This document shows positions 1 to 13,145 of a DNA stretch of 64,000 bases, piece after piece; the first letter of the stretch is position 1; every line of letters starts with the position of its first letter. Location of the stretch: assembly GCA_038277395.1 (NCBI GenBank), contig CM076195.1:25742376-25806375 (forward strand), read 5' to 3'. The stretch comes from Dryocosmus kuriphilus (taxonomy: Eukaryota; Arthropoda; Insecta; Hymenoptera; Cynipidae). The position numbers and the translations under genes were made by a program. The notes under the pieces were generated by a model. That model saw nothing but the letters and a program-made list of their open reading frames with translations. It was not told the origin of the DNA and did not search any database.

Positions 1-388
1 CGAGTAGATCGTTGGCCAAAGCTCTTGTGGATTCTCCACGTTGTCCAGAGTAATGAACTCGGAAGGAGAAGTAAACCTCTCCAGCTGCACACTTCTAAGG
101 ACAACCAGCACCAGGAGTCAGAGTAAGATCTAGAGATTAAACCCTCTGCTCTACCCCAAAACGCAGGAGCTGCTTTTTGTTTGTGGCTCGTCCTAGAGCC
201 ACCCACCCGGCGAAACCACGGATTTTTCGCCTTTTTATAACTCATCATCGCCATCCTTCCACACACCCAGTCGTTCGAGAGGGGATCGCGATTCTGTGCG
301 TTTACGGTTTCGCCTTGCCTTGTACTATTCTCATGGGCTCTCCCATGGTATAAGCAGGGGTTGCCTATCCTCGGGTTTCACCTCACAA
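1..388 (-). repeat. 3' LTR (partial, cut by window start)
   Basis: Aligns with about 3214-3583 with scattered substitutions, including the shared 'aagctcttgtggattctcca' block. The repeat ends near 380-388, where GGGTTTCA complements the TGAAACCC that opens the other LTR. Its other end lies outside the window. Confidence 0.75.
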
Positions 389-716
389 ACTATCTCATGC
401 TTTTAAGGCTGTTGATTGATTAAATTTTAAATACAAATACTCCTCATGATTTTTATGACCACGGCGGCTTCTTGGGATCTTTATATTTCCAAAAAAGGTC
501 CTCGTGTCTTCCTTTCTGTCTCCTAAATACCTCTTTATATTTCCAGAAAAGGTCCTTGAGTCTTCCTTTCAGTGTGATCTCTCTGTTTTATGTTGTAGCA
601 GTTCCTGATTGTTGTTTTTGATCATGAGGGGTGTCGTGCATTTTTTTTTATATTGTATATCTGATTGATTTGATTGATCAAACGCACTGCTCTTCCTTCA
701 ATTGGACTAGCTAAAA

Positions 717-983
717 CTACTCCGGATACTGGTAGTTTGGAATAGTTTTCGAAGCGCTCTTTTTTTTTTTATTAACAAATTCTTCCGATGTACACGTTAC
801 TTCTGCACCCGTGTCAATGAGAGCGCTGGTTTGGATCCCTCCTACTTGTATGTTTACTATATAACATCTCTCTCCCCCCCCCCCCCCCCCCCCTCTCCCT
901 CGATTAGTTTCAGTTATTTCCTCTGTTATGTCTGCTCGAGTATCGTGAAGCATGTATTTGAAGAGGACTACTTCCAGTACCAC
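717..983 (-). pseudogene. Retroviral-type aspartic protease fragment
   Basis: The minus-strand frame contains a hydrophobic strand followed by LIDTGAEVTC, the active-site signature of pepsin-like retroviral proteases (catalytic Asp in DTGA). The coding pattern continues past the stop near 717 in another frame, so the gene has a frameshift. In family members this protease matures Gag and Pol by homodimerising. Here it cannot be functional without pol. A run of 23 C residues at about 871-893 lies inside the frame and encodes the poly-Gly stretch, a likely slippage site. Confidence 0.65.
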
Positions 984-1113
984 GTCATGTTGTTTCTTTT
1001 TCTCGTCTTCTATTGGCGTGGTACTTCTTCGTTTCCTTTCTCACAAGTACAAGTCTCAGTTTGCTCTTCGATAAGTTCCTGAGTAGAGATTTTTTAGTTG
1101 TATATTTCTAATT

Positions 1114-2582
1114 CTATAGGGTGTTTGTTGGTTTCGTCCTGGGTAGTTTTCCCAATTTCCACCTTGCCCCCGTAGTTCCAGAGGATCTTCTGTAAGGAGC
1201 ACCTCCGACGGCATTGTTGTGGTTTCCTGGAGCATTGCTGTTTGTCCATTTAGAGTTAGAGTTTATGGGACTATTTTTAGGGTTTTGCCTTCCATTCTGA
1301 TTTGCTCTTCGTGATTCATATTGGGGGTTTGTCGTTTGAGGTCGGGTCAAATATGTGTTTTCCATTTTTGGATTTTGCCAGTTTCTGTTATCAACTTTGT
1401 TAGTGTTTGCGGCCCCTATTTTGTCGAAATATTTTAAGATTTCAAGCATATTTAATTTCTTTCCCAAAATGTCGTGCGAGCTTTTGGATAATTTCTTGGG
1501 AACCTGGTGATGGATGAAGCTCTTTTGCTTCAGTGTAAAGCTTCGTAGCGTAGTTTGTTCTTGAGCTATCCTTCTCGAGTTGGTAATTATTGAACTCTAG
1601 TTTTCTTCGAACTTCGTGTTGAGCATGTTCATTCCAGTATCTCTTTTGGAATTTTTCGAGGAATCCTTCGAAGTCCCTGGTGTCGTTTTTTATGATTTGC
1701 CTGCAGTCTCCGGGTTATCCTTTTAATGATCTTTCTTAGAGATATCCTAGGTCCTGATCTCTTGGTCTTACCTCCATCCAGTATTGCTTAATTTGGTTGA
1801 TGTATCGTACGGGGTTACCCTGTCCATAAAATTCTGGCAGAATGTATTTTATGTTGGGTCCTCTAGTATTTATTTCTGCTCCTTCCCTTCTCTCTTCTTC
1901 ATTGAAAACCTTTAGCATTTTATTTTTTTGTGTCCCCATTTGGTTTATTTGGGTTTCTATTTGATGACTTCTTATTTCTAAGTTTGTGTAGCATTCACTA
2001 CTCGTGACTTTCTTGTATTACTTTGAATCATATCAATTTTCTTTTGTACCTCCTTGTCTCTCATGTCGTTGTATTTTTCGTGACGTTGTCTTTTCTCTTC
2101 TATTCTTTTTTTTAGTTTTATTCACCATTTCACTCAATTTGTTTTAGATTCTCATCCATATTTGCTCTATATTCTCTGTTTCGGCCTCATTGTGCCCCCC
2201 CCTGCCTTTATTTCTCTTTTATCTTCCATGTTAGTTATGGTTTTGTTCATTTCTTCTTCTCTATCTTTCCTTTCTTTCTCCTCCCCTTTTTTTTTGCTTT
2301 GGAAAGTCGCAAATTCGACCTATTCATATTTTCTTATTTAAAGAATTTCTTAAATCTTTCACTGTTGTTTCTTTCCAGGAACTCGTCCAATGCTTGCATT
2401 CCCTGGAGATTATTTTTTTTACCTGTTGGTGCTGGTAGTTGTTTTTGGATAAATTCTCTTTTTTCAAGTAGTCTGTCCAGTGCCTCTTCAGTTTCCTCTG
2501 CCTCTATAATTTTTTTATCTTTCAAATATTTTTTTATTTCTTCTGGAATTTTAGTCGTTTGACTGTACATATTCGATGTCAA
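1114..2582 (-). pseudogene. Gag polyprotein remnant (several broken frames)
   Basis: Three minus-strand frames follow one another in the expected gag order. 2582-2334 is a charged, Lys/Glu-rich N-terminal part. 1939-1736 has a capsid-like segment with the FYGQGNPVRYINQIKQYW motif typical of insect gypsy capsids. 1467-1114 is an Asn/Gln/Arg-rich, basic, nucleocapsid-like part with no clear CCHC knuckle. Gag would package element RNA. Several stops and frameshifts separate the pieces, so this is a relic. Assignment rests on order and composition between the LTR and the protease. Confidence 0.55.
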
Positions 2583-2674
2583 ACTATCCTATTTCTTAAA
2601 TTTTTTTGTCATTGGTTCTTTTTAAAATCTTATTCTTTCTTAACAACTCATCATGCCCCACGTTTGGCGCCAAA

Positions 2675-3583
2675 TGAAACCCTCAACTTGTGGAGGTATA
2701 GAAATAAAATATATTTTGTTCATTAATTATTAATTATTATTAAAAGATGGGACGTTTTAGAAAGAATAAGATTTCAATATTTTTAAGAATATCTAATTCA
2801 GTTTATTCAACAATCCTAGTCTAGCGGTTATTACCTGAATGATTCCCTATTCTGAAATAATGTTTGATCTAATTTTTATTCAATTTTGTTTTAATATTTC
2901 GAGTAATATAAAATGTAGGTTCTATTCTCTCAATTTCTATCTCGCTATTTGGTATCCTTCTAAGGCTCACACACACACACACGCGCGCGCGCTCTGTCCT
3001 CTCTCTCTCCCTCCCTCACTCACTGTCTATGTTTCTCTTTTTGATCCTTATTTTTCGACTTCCAGTTTTTTTATTCCCTCTATCTATTCTTATAAGACAC
3101 TCTTTCTCTGAACAATATATCTCTTTCACACTAGCTCCCTAGAGCATACTGTTCTGACGTTGGAGATACTAGAGTACGAGGCAACGAACAGGATAGTTCA
3201 AGCACTTTGGAAATCGAGTAGATCGTTGACCAAAGCTCTTGTGGATTCTCCACGTTATCCAGAGTAGCGAACTCGGAAGCAGAAGTAAACCTCTCCACCT
3301 GCACACTTCTAAGGACAACCAGCATCAGGAGGCAGAGAAAGATGTAGAGAGTAAACCTTCTGCTCCATCCCAAAAACGTAGGAGCTGCTTTTTGTTTGTG
3401 GCTCGTCTTAGAGCCACGCACCGAACCGACGAAACTATGGATGCTTTGTCTTTTTATAATACATCCTCGCGATCCTCTGATCGTGATTCTGCTGGTTCAC
3501 GGTTTCACCTTGCTTTATGCCATTCTTATGGGCTTTCCCTTGGTGTGAGAAGAGGTTGCCTATCGTCGGGCTTCACGTCACAA
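2675..3583 (-). repeat. 5' LTR of the gypsy-like element
   Basis: Begins TGAAACCC immediately beside the primer-binding-like motif. Its far half repeats the first 388 bases of the window. Length is about 900 bp; the outer end could be 3575 or 3583. A (CA)n/(CG)n microsatellite lies at about 2968-2992. No target duplication can be tested because the other LTR is cut. Confidence 0.65.
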
Positions 3584-4936
3584 ATCGAGGGTCGCAATAT
3601 ATATATCGTAATCCTATAATTTTCTCTTTATGTTCTATTATGGTAATGATATTATAGTGAGGAAAGAAGGCTAAAAAATTTTTTTGTTTAAATTAAATTA
3701 ATTTAATTAGTTAGTTTTCAGTTATTGGAAATTACTTATTTCATATTACCTATATCGAAATTTAAAGAGCCAAAGTAGCCTCTTTGCCACAGTTCTTTGC
3801 GACAGCCCTATCGGCCGGCAAATACATCTGGAGAAAACCCATTCCGATCGCTGCATCCACGGGCTAGACCTTTTTTTTTGAACTTTTTTTCATCTCATCC
3901 GACACGCGCGTAAACTCATTAAACTACGAAAGTTTCAGAAGGGTTTTTCTCGAAAAATATTAACTTTAATCAATTTTCAAATAGAGAATTACAAAGAGTG
4001 TGCGTTACTCCACATTTTGAGACTTTAAACAGCGCAATAGCTGCTTCCAGTCACGAAATAAAGTTCTTCCACAAAAATGCTAATTAAAAGAATGTTTTTG
4101 GACATTTTCCAATTTCGAAACATCTACTGTATTTAGAAGATCTTGCAAAACAAACCTGAATTTTCTTAAAATTTTCCACGACAATTGCAGCCGTGGGAAG
4201 AGGTGAAAGTATGCCTTTCCCAAAAGTGGACTTCATGACGTTGTGTTTCGTCTTATGTCATTCAAAAATAAGAAACCAAAATGTTTGCCAACATGTAATA
4301 AAATACCATCTGATGCCGAAGACTTCAAAAATTCAGATCGCGTTTTTAAAAAATCACTAACGTTTTTTCCATTTGAGCTAGAGCCTTTTAAACCTCAGGG
4401 GTCAGAATTTTTTGTAGCGACTGTAGTTCAAATTCGCTTGTTCATATATGTGCAGTTATTACTCGTTTGTAGTAAGTTGTATTGCCTGTTCTCAGGCGTT
4501 ACGACGAAATTTTGAAATTTGAGATTTAACATATACATTTTTTAAAGTTTTTTTGTGCAAAAAAAGAAGAAAAGAAAATTACTCCTATTTGATATAAAAA
4601 CAGTAAATATTTTACTGAGTATAACTTTTCTATCAAAGCTTATTTTTTCAAAGTTTTCTTACAATTATCTCGAAAACTGTTCAAATTATAGAAAAAAGAA
4701 GGTGGTCGCTGGCAAAAGCATAGGAATCGTCTAACCGCTTTTGCTATAAGAATTTACTACACTCACTTTTAGTGCGATTTGTGGTTAAAAAAAATTCCTA
4801 CAAAATTAGAAAACCTGACGTGTAGGCAAAAAATGAAGAACAAATGCGCATTCAGCACAAAAAAATACTTGGAAAATGACACACCTCATTTCATGAATAC
4901 ATAGGTTGTATTTTGTTGACCATTGTTATTTTTCAG
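3584..4936. other. Intergenic or upstream-intron sequence, no gene seen
   Basis: AT-rich sequence with a short TA run at about 3597-3608. A 90-codon frame at 4243-4515 has no motif I recognise and no convincing splice sites. I see nothing else to annotate. Confidence 0.4.
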
Positions 4937-5033
4937 GGAAATACTTGGAAAATTCGCTGCAGTGGTTTATATGCGCAGATAAATCTACCGTCTCACCTTA
5001 AAAATTTAGTTGATAGAGCTGTATGTTTGTCCC
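4937..5033 (+). CDS. Possible upstream TUTase exon (tentative)
   Basis: A 97-nt open stretch is bounded by a good acceptor (polypyrimidine then TTTTTCAG before 4937) and a good donor (GTGAGT at 5034). Its translation includes IRCSGLYAQINLPSHLKN, which could be a worn version of the zinc finger at the N terminus of TUT1 proteins, but the second Cys of a C2H2 finger is not in place. It ends in phase 1, while the exon at 7059 needs an upstream exon ending in phase 2. It cannot join directly to 7059, so at least one more exon, for the first half of the RRM, would be needed. It could equally be a chance exon. Confidence 0.2.
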
Positions 5034-5645
5034 GTGAGTCGTTTCATGTAGAAAATTTGAACATTTTTAGAAATATCCTTTGTTTAAAATCATGATTAAT
5101 TCATTTAATACCTTTGCTCTACCACATTATGATCAAATTTCCGAAAACTATTGAAATTATGTTAAAATAGTTTCAAATCCATACAATTTTCAGAATACCA
5201 TTTAAAATAAACCCAATAATAACACTTGGTATAGATCCTTTAAATAAATTTGAAAAAGTAGTGTAGTTGATAAAATAACCTGAGAAGTTTTTAAGATGAC
5301 TTACGTGGGGTAGACTGGCAGACTGCTCATTACAGGAAAGAACATAAAAGTGATGCTTGTTTAAAATATTATTTTCGTAGTGTGCTTGCTGGATATACAA
5401 AGAAATGTATTGATCATGATTTTTATTGGGATAATGTTGAAATTTTAAATTCCGAAAGTAACCAGGGTAAGAGAGAATTTTCGAAAAACAAAAAGAGTTA
5501 TCTATAATTTTTTTTTAAATTTAACTTCAATTGGAAATTAGTTGAATAATTGTAGATTAATTAATTTATTAAATATTAATTAATTATAAGTTAATAGGTT
5601 ATTATTGAACATAGCATTGATTAATTTAACTTAATAATATTCCTT
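5034..5645. other. No recognised gene; one unassigned open stretch
   Basis: A stop-free + strand stretch of about 69 codons lies at 5296-5503, ending in a TAA. It has no start codon near its beginning and no family that I recognise. The rest is AT-rich, and nothing else can be supported. Confidence 0.3.
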
Positions 5646-5810
5646 GGGGGTCGTTCAAGTATTACGTCATGCTGTTTTCGGATAATTTTTACCCCTCCCC
5701 CCACGTCGTCGCGCGTTTTCTATAGTAAGTGTATGTGACTTTAACATAGGCGTCACACTACAGCTGACCCCCCCTCCTCCAGGCGTGTGACGTAATACTT
5801 GAACTGCCCC
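5646..5810. mobile_element. MITE with ~25-bp inverted ends
   Basis: The left end (GTTCAAGTATTACGTCA after a G run, 5646-5670) and the right end (TGACGTAATACTTGAAC before a C run, 5789-5810) are inverted copies. The element is ~165 bp and non-coding. A clear target duplication was not found, so the superfamily is open. Confidence 0.75.
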
Positions 5811-7058
5811 TTGACTGTTTCTGTTTTTGTTGAAATTTGCAATTTGTGTTGTATTTTTGGCGGGTTTTGTGTTTGGAGTAAGTGGTAATATAATTTCCCG
5901 TTGATTCCAAATGTATAAGGGTGCGTCACCCATTTCATCTTAGTCTTCAATCAACTCTCATGGGGATAACATCTTAGTTTCCTCATGGAAGAAAAAAAAA
6001 TAATTAAAAATAATTCGGATATGGATTTCCGTGAATTTAGAAGCTAATTTAAAAAAAGTTGTAAGTGTAATATGTAGAAATTTTTTTGATTAAAAAATAA
6101 TAAAAAATTAAAGTTATCTTTTTTGAAGGATATTTATTAAGTTTATTGGAATTAATGAAGCTGGAATTAATTTTCAAGAATTTTCTTTATTTTTCCAAAA
6201 ATTTCAAAATAAGAGTTTAATTAGTTTCCTTTTATGTGATTATTCTTCTTTAATGATATTATTCTATTCCACTAAAAGTCTCTTATTTTTCGGGAATGAA
6301 ACTTGTCAATATGAAGTCTAGACTTTTTTATTTTACCTGAAAAAGCCCCTTTGTTTTTGTCATATCGCTCAGAAGACAGAGCAATGAATATATCGGACTT
6401 GATAATACATTCGGCATATAATTGCTCATTTATATTTTGCTTTTTCTTGCAATATATGAAAATAGAAATTAACATTTATAATCTTTATTATTTTGGAGAA
6501 GAAAAAAAGCTCATGGATTTTACAGTGAAGACATGGTGGAATTAATTCTTTCCGCCTACATGCGGGGAAAATCATTGAAAAGTTATTACCGTCATTGTTT
6601 CTTTGTCGTTTCTTTGATCATTGTCCAGAAACTGATGTTTCTTAATTCTAAGCAAATTTTTATGTTCGTTACGTATTTTTTTCAATACTCTCGTTCTAAG
6701 TAAGACATTAAGTTTAAAAAATCGACAAATAAGATTTTTATATAATTTGATGCGTTAAAAGGAGGTCTATCTATCCGGATCGGTTTTTAAATTGGTAATA
6801 TGTAAACAATTAATTAAGTAGTGCGTAATCAGTCAAAAAGGTTCTAAACTTCAAATATTATTATACTCAAAATCTATGGAGTTGTTGGAAATTGAAGATA
6901 AAACTTTCACAAACTTAATACTTTTTCTGAAATTATCAAAGTGTCACGACTTGTAGTTCTGCTTCCCCAATACATATTAGACTTCCATTTTAATGATAGT
7001 AATGATTGTTCGAATTTATGTCCAATTCTGAGGTACTTATGGAAATATTTTATTGCAG
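5811..7058. other. Probable TUTase intron, no gene seen
   Basis: AT-rich sequence before the acceptor at 7057-7058. The short frames at 6272-6545 look like chance. No RRM-coding exon was found here although one would be expected upstream of 7059. Confidence 0.35.
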
Positions 7059-7147
7059 TAAACCTGTCGATATTTTGTTAAACACGAAGAGCTTGCAACT
7101 CAATGGAACGAAATTAGAAGTAAAACCCAGGACGCTTTATCAAAACA
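7059..7147 (+). CDS. TUTase exon: end of RRM
   Basis: Acceptor TATTGCAG ends at 7058; donor GTAAGT starts at 7148. The frame takes one base from 7059 to finish a codon and ends with one base. The translation contains SLQLNGTKLEVKPRTLYQ, matching the last beta strand of an RRM followed by a basic link. Confidence 0.75.
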
Positions 7148-10100
7148 GTAAGTTACACGTTTAAAAAGAAACTTTCAGAGTCGTAACTGTTGAACTAATA
7201 TCTGGAAAAGAATAACTAGTAATTGATTTATATCTTTGTTTTCTAGATACGGTTCCAAGAAAGAATAATACAGCAAATCTCGAAAAGAAGAAGAAAGAAG
7301 AGAATGAAACTAATTTTGAACACTTCAAGCCAATTTTTGAACAAGGAAAGAATTTTGATGATCAGTTGAGTTCATTTCTTAATGCAGTTGCGCTTAGTGA
7401 AACCGAAATCGAGACGCTGTATGAATCAGTTTGCGTGAACTTGAATCGCTTATTTAAACAGAGTTTTCCCAAGTGTAAAACGCACAGATTTGGCTCGACG
7501 GTCACTGGGCTCTGTTTCAAGAAATGCGATCTGGACATTTTTATTGACATAGGTATGTACAGATATTACGTGTAAAATTCCAGTTGGCCGCTAGGCCGGG
7601 AAACTAAAAAATGACAAAGAATTTATTTCTGATGGTGAAATAAAAAATTTTTTAGTAGAAAAACTTTTTTAGTCACTTCAGATATTTTGGTATTACATGA
7701 AATTATGCATTTTTTAATGGCTTCGATTTGAAATTGCAGTCATTCAGTTCACAATGCTTAATTCTAAAGTCCTTTAGTTCAGTAAAATTTGAATTTTTTA
7801 GTCATAATTTCTAATAATTTATTTTCAAATAAAAAAATTTTTAAATACAGTTTTGAAGATTTGAACAGTTCAGAATTAAAAATTTTTTTAATTTAACAAT
7901 TTTGATAGCAAAACGTTTCAAGTCGATTAGCTGTAAACATAAATTAATTTGAGATTACAATTATTAAACTATAATATATATATATACAATTGAAAAATAA
8001 TTGACTGTAGAAAATTGTAAGACTGAAAAATTCTAAATCTGTTTAAGATAAACGATCTTCGAGGGGTTAACCACTATTGAATTTAGGTGTACACTTTTTT
8101 TATGATTTCTTCTGAATTCCTTGTATTCTTTTGTCCTTTTACAAATATTTTTGAACTCCCTTGAATTCTTTGGTATCCTTTTAAAGAAACTGATTAAATT
8201 AAGTTGTGTTCAAGTTATTTCTTAAATCCTAAGAATTAAAGTAACCCCTGATACATTTTTATCTACTTTTTTTTTATTACTGATCAAGTGCCCTTGGTTT
8301 TTTGTATTATTATCGTAATTGTTTAATTTAAATCGAGACTTGTAGTTATATTATTTTAAGCGATTTACGTGTAGAGAATATAATTCGCGTTGATTGCAGA
8401 AAAAAGAGAGAAGTTCCGTAAGCACTTCGTCTTTGTATAGCAGAGTGGTAATATAATAAAGAGTTATAAAGTTCTTAATAATATCCATTACGTATAGTCA
8501 ATCTAAACTCTGATGCCTCTGTGATTATATCTCGATTGGTTTCTTCGATACTCAATCATTATTTAATCTCTTAGACTGTACAAAAAGGCCGGTGCGAAAA
8601 TTAGGCGACCCTCAGTTTTTTTAATCGCAAGTCCTTCAATAAAAGTCACAGAATATTCTAGTCAAGTATTCGTAAAAACTTCAAGTCTCCTGTGTTAGAC
8701 GATATATATACTGCGGTCCTGAAAAATTTGTACAATATTTCTGATAGGTAAAAAGTACTGAAAAACAAGGTTTTGTAGATGCATAATGAAGAATGTAATT
8801 GAAAACGGCATGTAGGGCAAGTCTTCTGTGAATAAAGTTCTTAAAATCTATATCTGTTGCCCTTGAAATTCGTCAGTAAAGTTTTTTTTTAGAAGAAATA
8901 GAATGATATTTTTCTGTGAACGGAGTTTCCTAAATTTGGCCAACTAACCCCGCATGCCTTGCCAACTTACCCCGGTCCCGGGGCAAGTTGGCCAATTTTT
9001 CAAGTCTTGTTTTAACCACAATACTAATTTTTTAAATTTCAAAGTTTTACTTGTAGTACATGAAAATAGAAATTAAGATTTATTATCTTTATTATTTTGA
9101 TCACCGCTTTGAACCTTTTGGTGTTGTTTATTATATAAGATAATTCTTTAGAGTTTTTCTTTAAAGTGGTGTTTCTGTTTGTTTTAAGTAGTTTATCAAA
9201 TAAAGTGATTTTATAGAGTTTATGTTTCTAAATGGCTTTCTCATTAAGGAGGTCCATTGATTTAACCTCAAACTAATGAGCAGTTTAGAGAAGGAGGAAA
9301 AATAGAATCAAAATTAATTCCAGTGCATTTTGGAAAAGACAGCAATACATTTCTTTAAAAAAAAATTATGTCAAAGTTATTGGTCTAATAATAGTTATAT
9401 GAAATTTTGTGTTTTTTCTTCACAAAAAACATTCGCCGAACAACTCCGAATGTGTGGATGTGGTCCCAGATTTCACTATTCTCCTATGTTCGCCTCTTTT
9501 GATGCGCTTCGAAAGACCGGCACGAAGTGGGAAAGGGCGAGCAAGTGCGGTTACCGATCATTCGCTTTGACCAGATCCATCCACACTACTCGGCATTCGC
9601 CGAACATTCGCCAAATGTTTGAACCCGGGCTTTAAACAAGTAATCCTCAGGGTGGTTCTTATTTATACTCGGTGAAATTTTTTGTGTACAATTTCTTTGC
9701 TCTCACTACCCAACTGTTTAAAAAAATTTTATTTGTTCAAACATTTGTTTTTTCAGCTAATTTGCGAAATGAATGTATTTTCTAAACTTCATGAGTTCTT
9801 TAATCAATGATAATAGTATAATAATTTGTTTAAAGAATTTTACAAATTATGAGATATTATATATTTCTTCAATTATATATTTTACCTAAGAAAAGCAGAA
9901 GAAACATTTTATTTCAGTGATTTCTTTACAGATTCGAAATATTTTGAAGTTTTAATTTGTTTCATAGGAATACTCTTAAATGCTTAAACAAATTGAAATT
10001 GTTTAAGCAATTTTAGTTTGTTTGAAAAAAAGGATGGGTAATCAATTTAAATTCATATTTGATAGATGGTATGTGATGATGTCTGAATATTGTTCGTATT

Positions 10101-13100
10101 TATGTTTGAAAATAGAAGTAGTTAAATTGCTTTAGTCCTTTTCTATAAAATTAGTGGTCCAAAAACTTCGCACTTTCGATATTTCATTGTTGTCGGCTTT
10201 CCGCATGCTCATTGGCCACATAGTTTTACACTGAATTCAAGTGATAGTGAATAGTATGTTTTATGTTGTTCAAATGCTAGATTACGATTAGACATTTTAT
10301 GTACTTGGATACAATTAGGGAAAAAGATCAAAATGGATTACTATCTTTTATTCTTAAGGGGGAGTATACGTTGATTTAAGTGCTGACGTGTTTATGTGCA
10401 CGTAAGTCAACTTAATTCCAATTTTTGTGAAAGTATTAAAATTAACCTAAATAAATACTTAACCTTATTTCAAATATTTGCAATAGACTCTTGTATTTTA
10501 TTTAGATAACTTAACTAATTTAAAAATTGCAATATCATATAAATTAAATTAAAAACCACTGCAAAGTATGTTCTATGGGTTCAAATATGGGTGTGTTTAC
10601 TAATGCTCATTCATTGTATGAGCACTTTGCTTCCTCCTAGAAAAATATTTTATAACTTTATATATCATGGATACATTTAATCATATAGATTTCACAAATT
10701 TTTATATAAGTCAGTTGAGCCATCTATGTCAGAATGAACAAATTTGGTAATTATTACTTCAGACTGATTACAAAATATTTATTTTTAAATTAAAATTTTT
10801 TTATAACTGGGAAACAATTTGAGGTATGAAATCTGGTGGGGTTGTTGTCAGGGGGGATTGAAAAGGGGACTTTGGATTATAAAAGCAATCTCATTATCTT
10901 ATTTCGTTACACAGGCATGTTAAATACATTAATCGATATTTCTCATAAAGAATAAATTTAGTACTTAAAATATTTCCACATTTCTAAAATTAAGGGCCGA
11001 TTCCACCAACAAAATTTTGTTCTTAAAGTTTTATTTTAATATAATATTAAAAAATTTTATTTAGAAACGAAAAATTTAAAAAAATTGTAAAAATTCTTCA
11101 ACACAAATTTTTGTTTTAATATATTTATAAACTTTCTATCAAATTACATTAGCTAAATACCCTTCATAATTGAACAAATTTGGTTTATAGTGTGCCTTAT
11201 TACAGCTACCTTCCGATTATATTCCGCCCGATTATATTTCTCTTCCCCTTATTTCGAATTCGACAGGTCCCCTACTTACGATTCCATACCGAGGTGAAAC
11301 GGTTTATTTCAGGTCAGCGGATTAAGTTCCGTGAGCGAATGTACTCTCGACTGCCCGAATATATTCCTCTGCTGATTGTGTAGGAGTGGGGTTCCCTCTT
11401 TCCTTGGAATTATATTCTCCTAGACCCCCATACACGGAATATAATCGGAAAGTAGGTGTACTACCAGCACTATAATAAAAAATATTTAAAATTAAAAAAT
11501 TTCAAATATGTTAAAGAGATTTCTTATCCTTATCTCAGTAGGCTCTAAAATTAATGAATAATGGACATCATTTATGACTGAAATCCGTCCAAATCTTATG
11601 ACTCTATGTCAACTTGTTTTTGAGTTATCATGAAAAAAAAAACAATGTTGACACACGCACACACACACGCGCACAAGTACAAACACGCGCGCGCTCAACA
11701 CACAGACTCGCAGATACATTTTTGAAAAACATCATTTTCAAATTCCCATTAGCCACCAGCTAATGGAAAAATTGAGCACTTTAGTACAATTTTAATTCCA
11801 GTTATGATAGCTAGTTTAAACGATCTAGAAGATCGAAACTGGGACACTTAAGCTGCAAGAAGTTCAGCGTAACCCAAACAAATCGGTCAATAGGACCGTG
11901 ATTAAGGATTCCCACGAGAATGAAATATTGATGATAAATCTATACAAACATCAAACGAAACGTCAAGCGCAAGCAAGAAAGCGAATAATCAAGGATCAGA
12001 AGTATAAAAAGCAGTATGATCGCAACAGGTTACAAGATGTGAGGTGCGACATAGGGGATCTCGTCTTAATGGAAACAGCTGCAGCGCAAGCAGGAGATCC
12101 ACAGAAATTTCGGAGAAATGTATTAGATGCCCTCTGTTTATTATTATTGGTAGCAACAGCTCATGTTACTCAGCTTGAAAAAAGCTTGGAAAATGGTACT
12201 CGAAAATTGGAACAACCATTCAGAAAAGAAAGAAATAAGCCGAAAAATATACGAAAACACACGGAAGATCAGGTCAGAACCAGAACAATTTCAGAACCTC
12301 GCAGATCAGCTAGAATTGCTAAGCTACCACAGAATAATTATAGCGAAAATCATCTCGGCAATTTAAATGGAGGCCTCGCTAGAATAGGTTTATTAAGAGA
12401 GAGGGCGTGGAGTTGTGGCGTGGGAGGGGGAAAGTGGGGGGGGGGGGGGGAGTAGTGGTCCAGTGCGGGGAAGAACACAGCCGCATCTTAATCTACGAGG
12501 GGCGTCTCAAAAGTAAGTTTTCCCCCCTTGGGAAAAAAATGAAAAACATCATTTTTAAGTCAAACAAAATTTTATTTTAAAATTCAATTACTAAACTATT
12601 TTTCTACATAGTTACCTTGTACTTTAATACATTTAGCGTATCTATCTTTTAATTTTTTCAAACCTGCCTCGTAAAAAAACGTGTCCTGTTTTCGGAACCA
12701 TGACTTGACTTTGTGAGCGAGCATTATCGTGAAAAAGGAGCACTCCCTTCGTCAACTTGCCAAACCGTTTTCGTTTTATGTCAGCCTTGAGTTTTTCAAA
12801 TGTTTTACAATAAGAATCTGCATTAATTGTAGTACCAGGCTGCATAAATTCAACCAATAAAACGCCCAAATCGGCCCAAAAAACAGTAGCCATGACTTTT
12901 CCAGCCGAGTTTTGAATTTTTGCTCTTTTTGGCGCACTTTGTTCAGGCAGGTTTAGGTTTCAGAAAAAATAGCTTATGTTCATACAGTGATGTTAATTAA
13001 ACATTTTTTTCTGTAGTCTAAACTATGTAGGCATAATTCTAGTGCTGTTAAGAAACTTTTTCAGTGTGTTCAAATGAGAAAAAAAATGGTTTTACTTTAA

Positions 13101-13105
13101 ACATT

Positions 13106-13145
<40 letters not shown>

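Larger units (their letters stand above)
1..3583 (-). mobile_element. Gypsy-like LTR retrotransposon lacking RT and integrase
   Basis: The first ~388 bases and the stretch ending near 3583 are two copies of the same sequence, read as the 3' and 5' LTRs of one minus-strand element. Between them, on the minus strand, lie a primer-binding-like motif (TTTGGCGCCAAACGTGGGGC, complement of about 2654-2673), gag-like frames, and a retroviral-type aspartic protease with the DTGA motif. Only about 330 bp separates the protease from the left LTR, so reverse transcriptase, RNase H and integrase are missing. The left LTR runs off the window. The element is degenerate, with frameshifts and stops in every frame. 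It is either an internally deleted gypsy copy or a non-autonomous derivative. The family (Ty3/gypsy) is inferred from the protease and capsid style. Confidence 0.75.

Noticed and set aside
831..1082. Poly-Pro reading frame on the + strand
   Set aside because: Produced by the C23 tract, antisense to the protease fragment.
4243..4515. 90-codon frame as a TUTase exon
   Set aside because: No suitable splice sites on both sides and no match to RRM or zinc-finger patterns.
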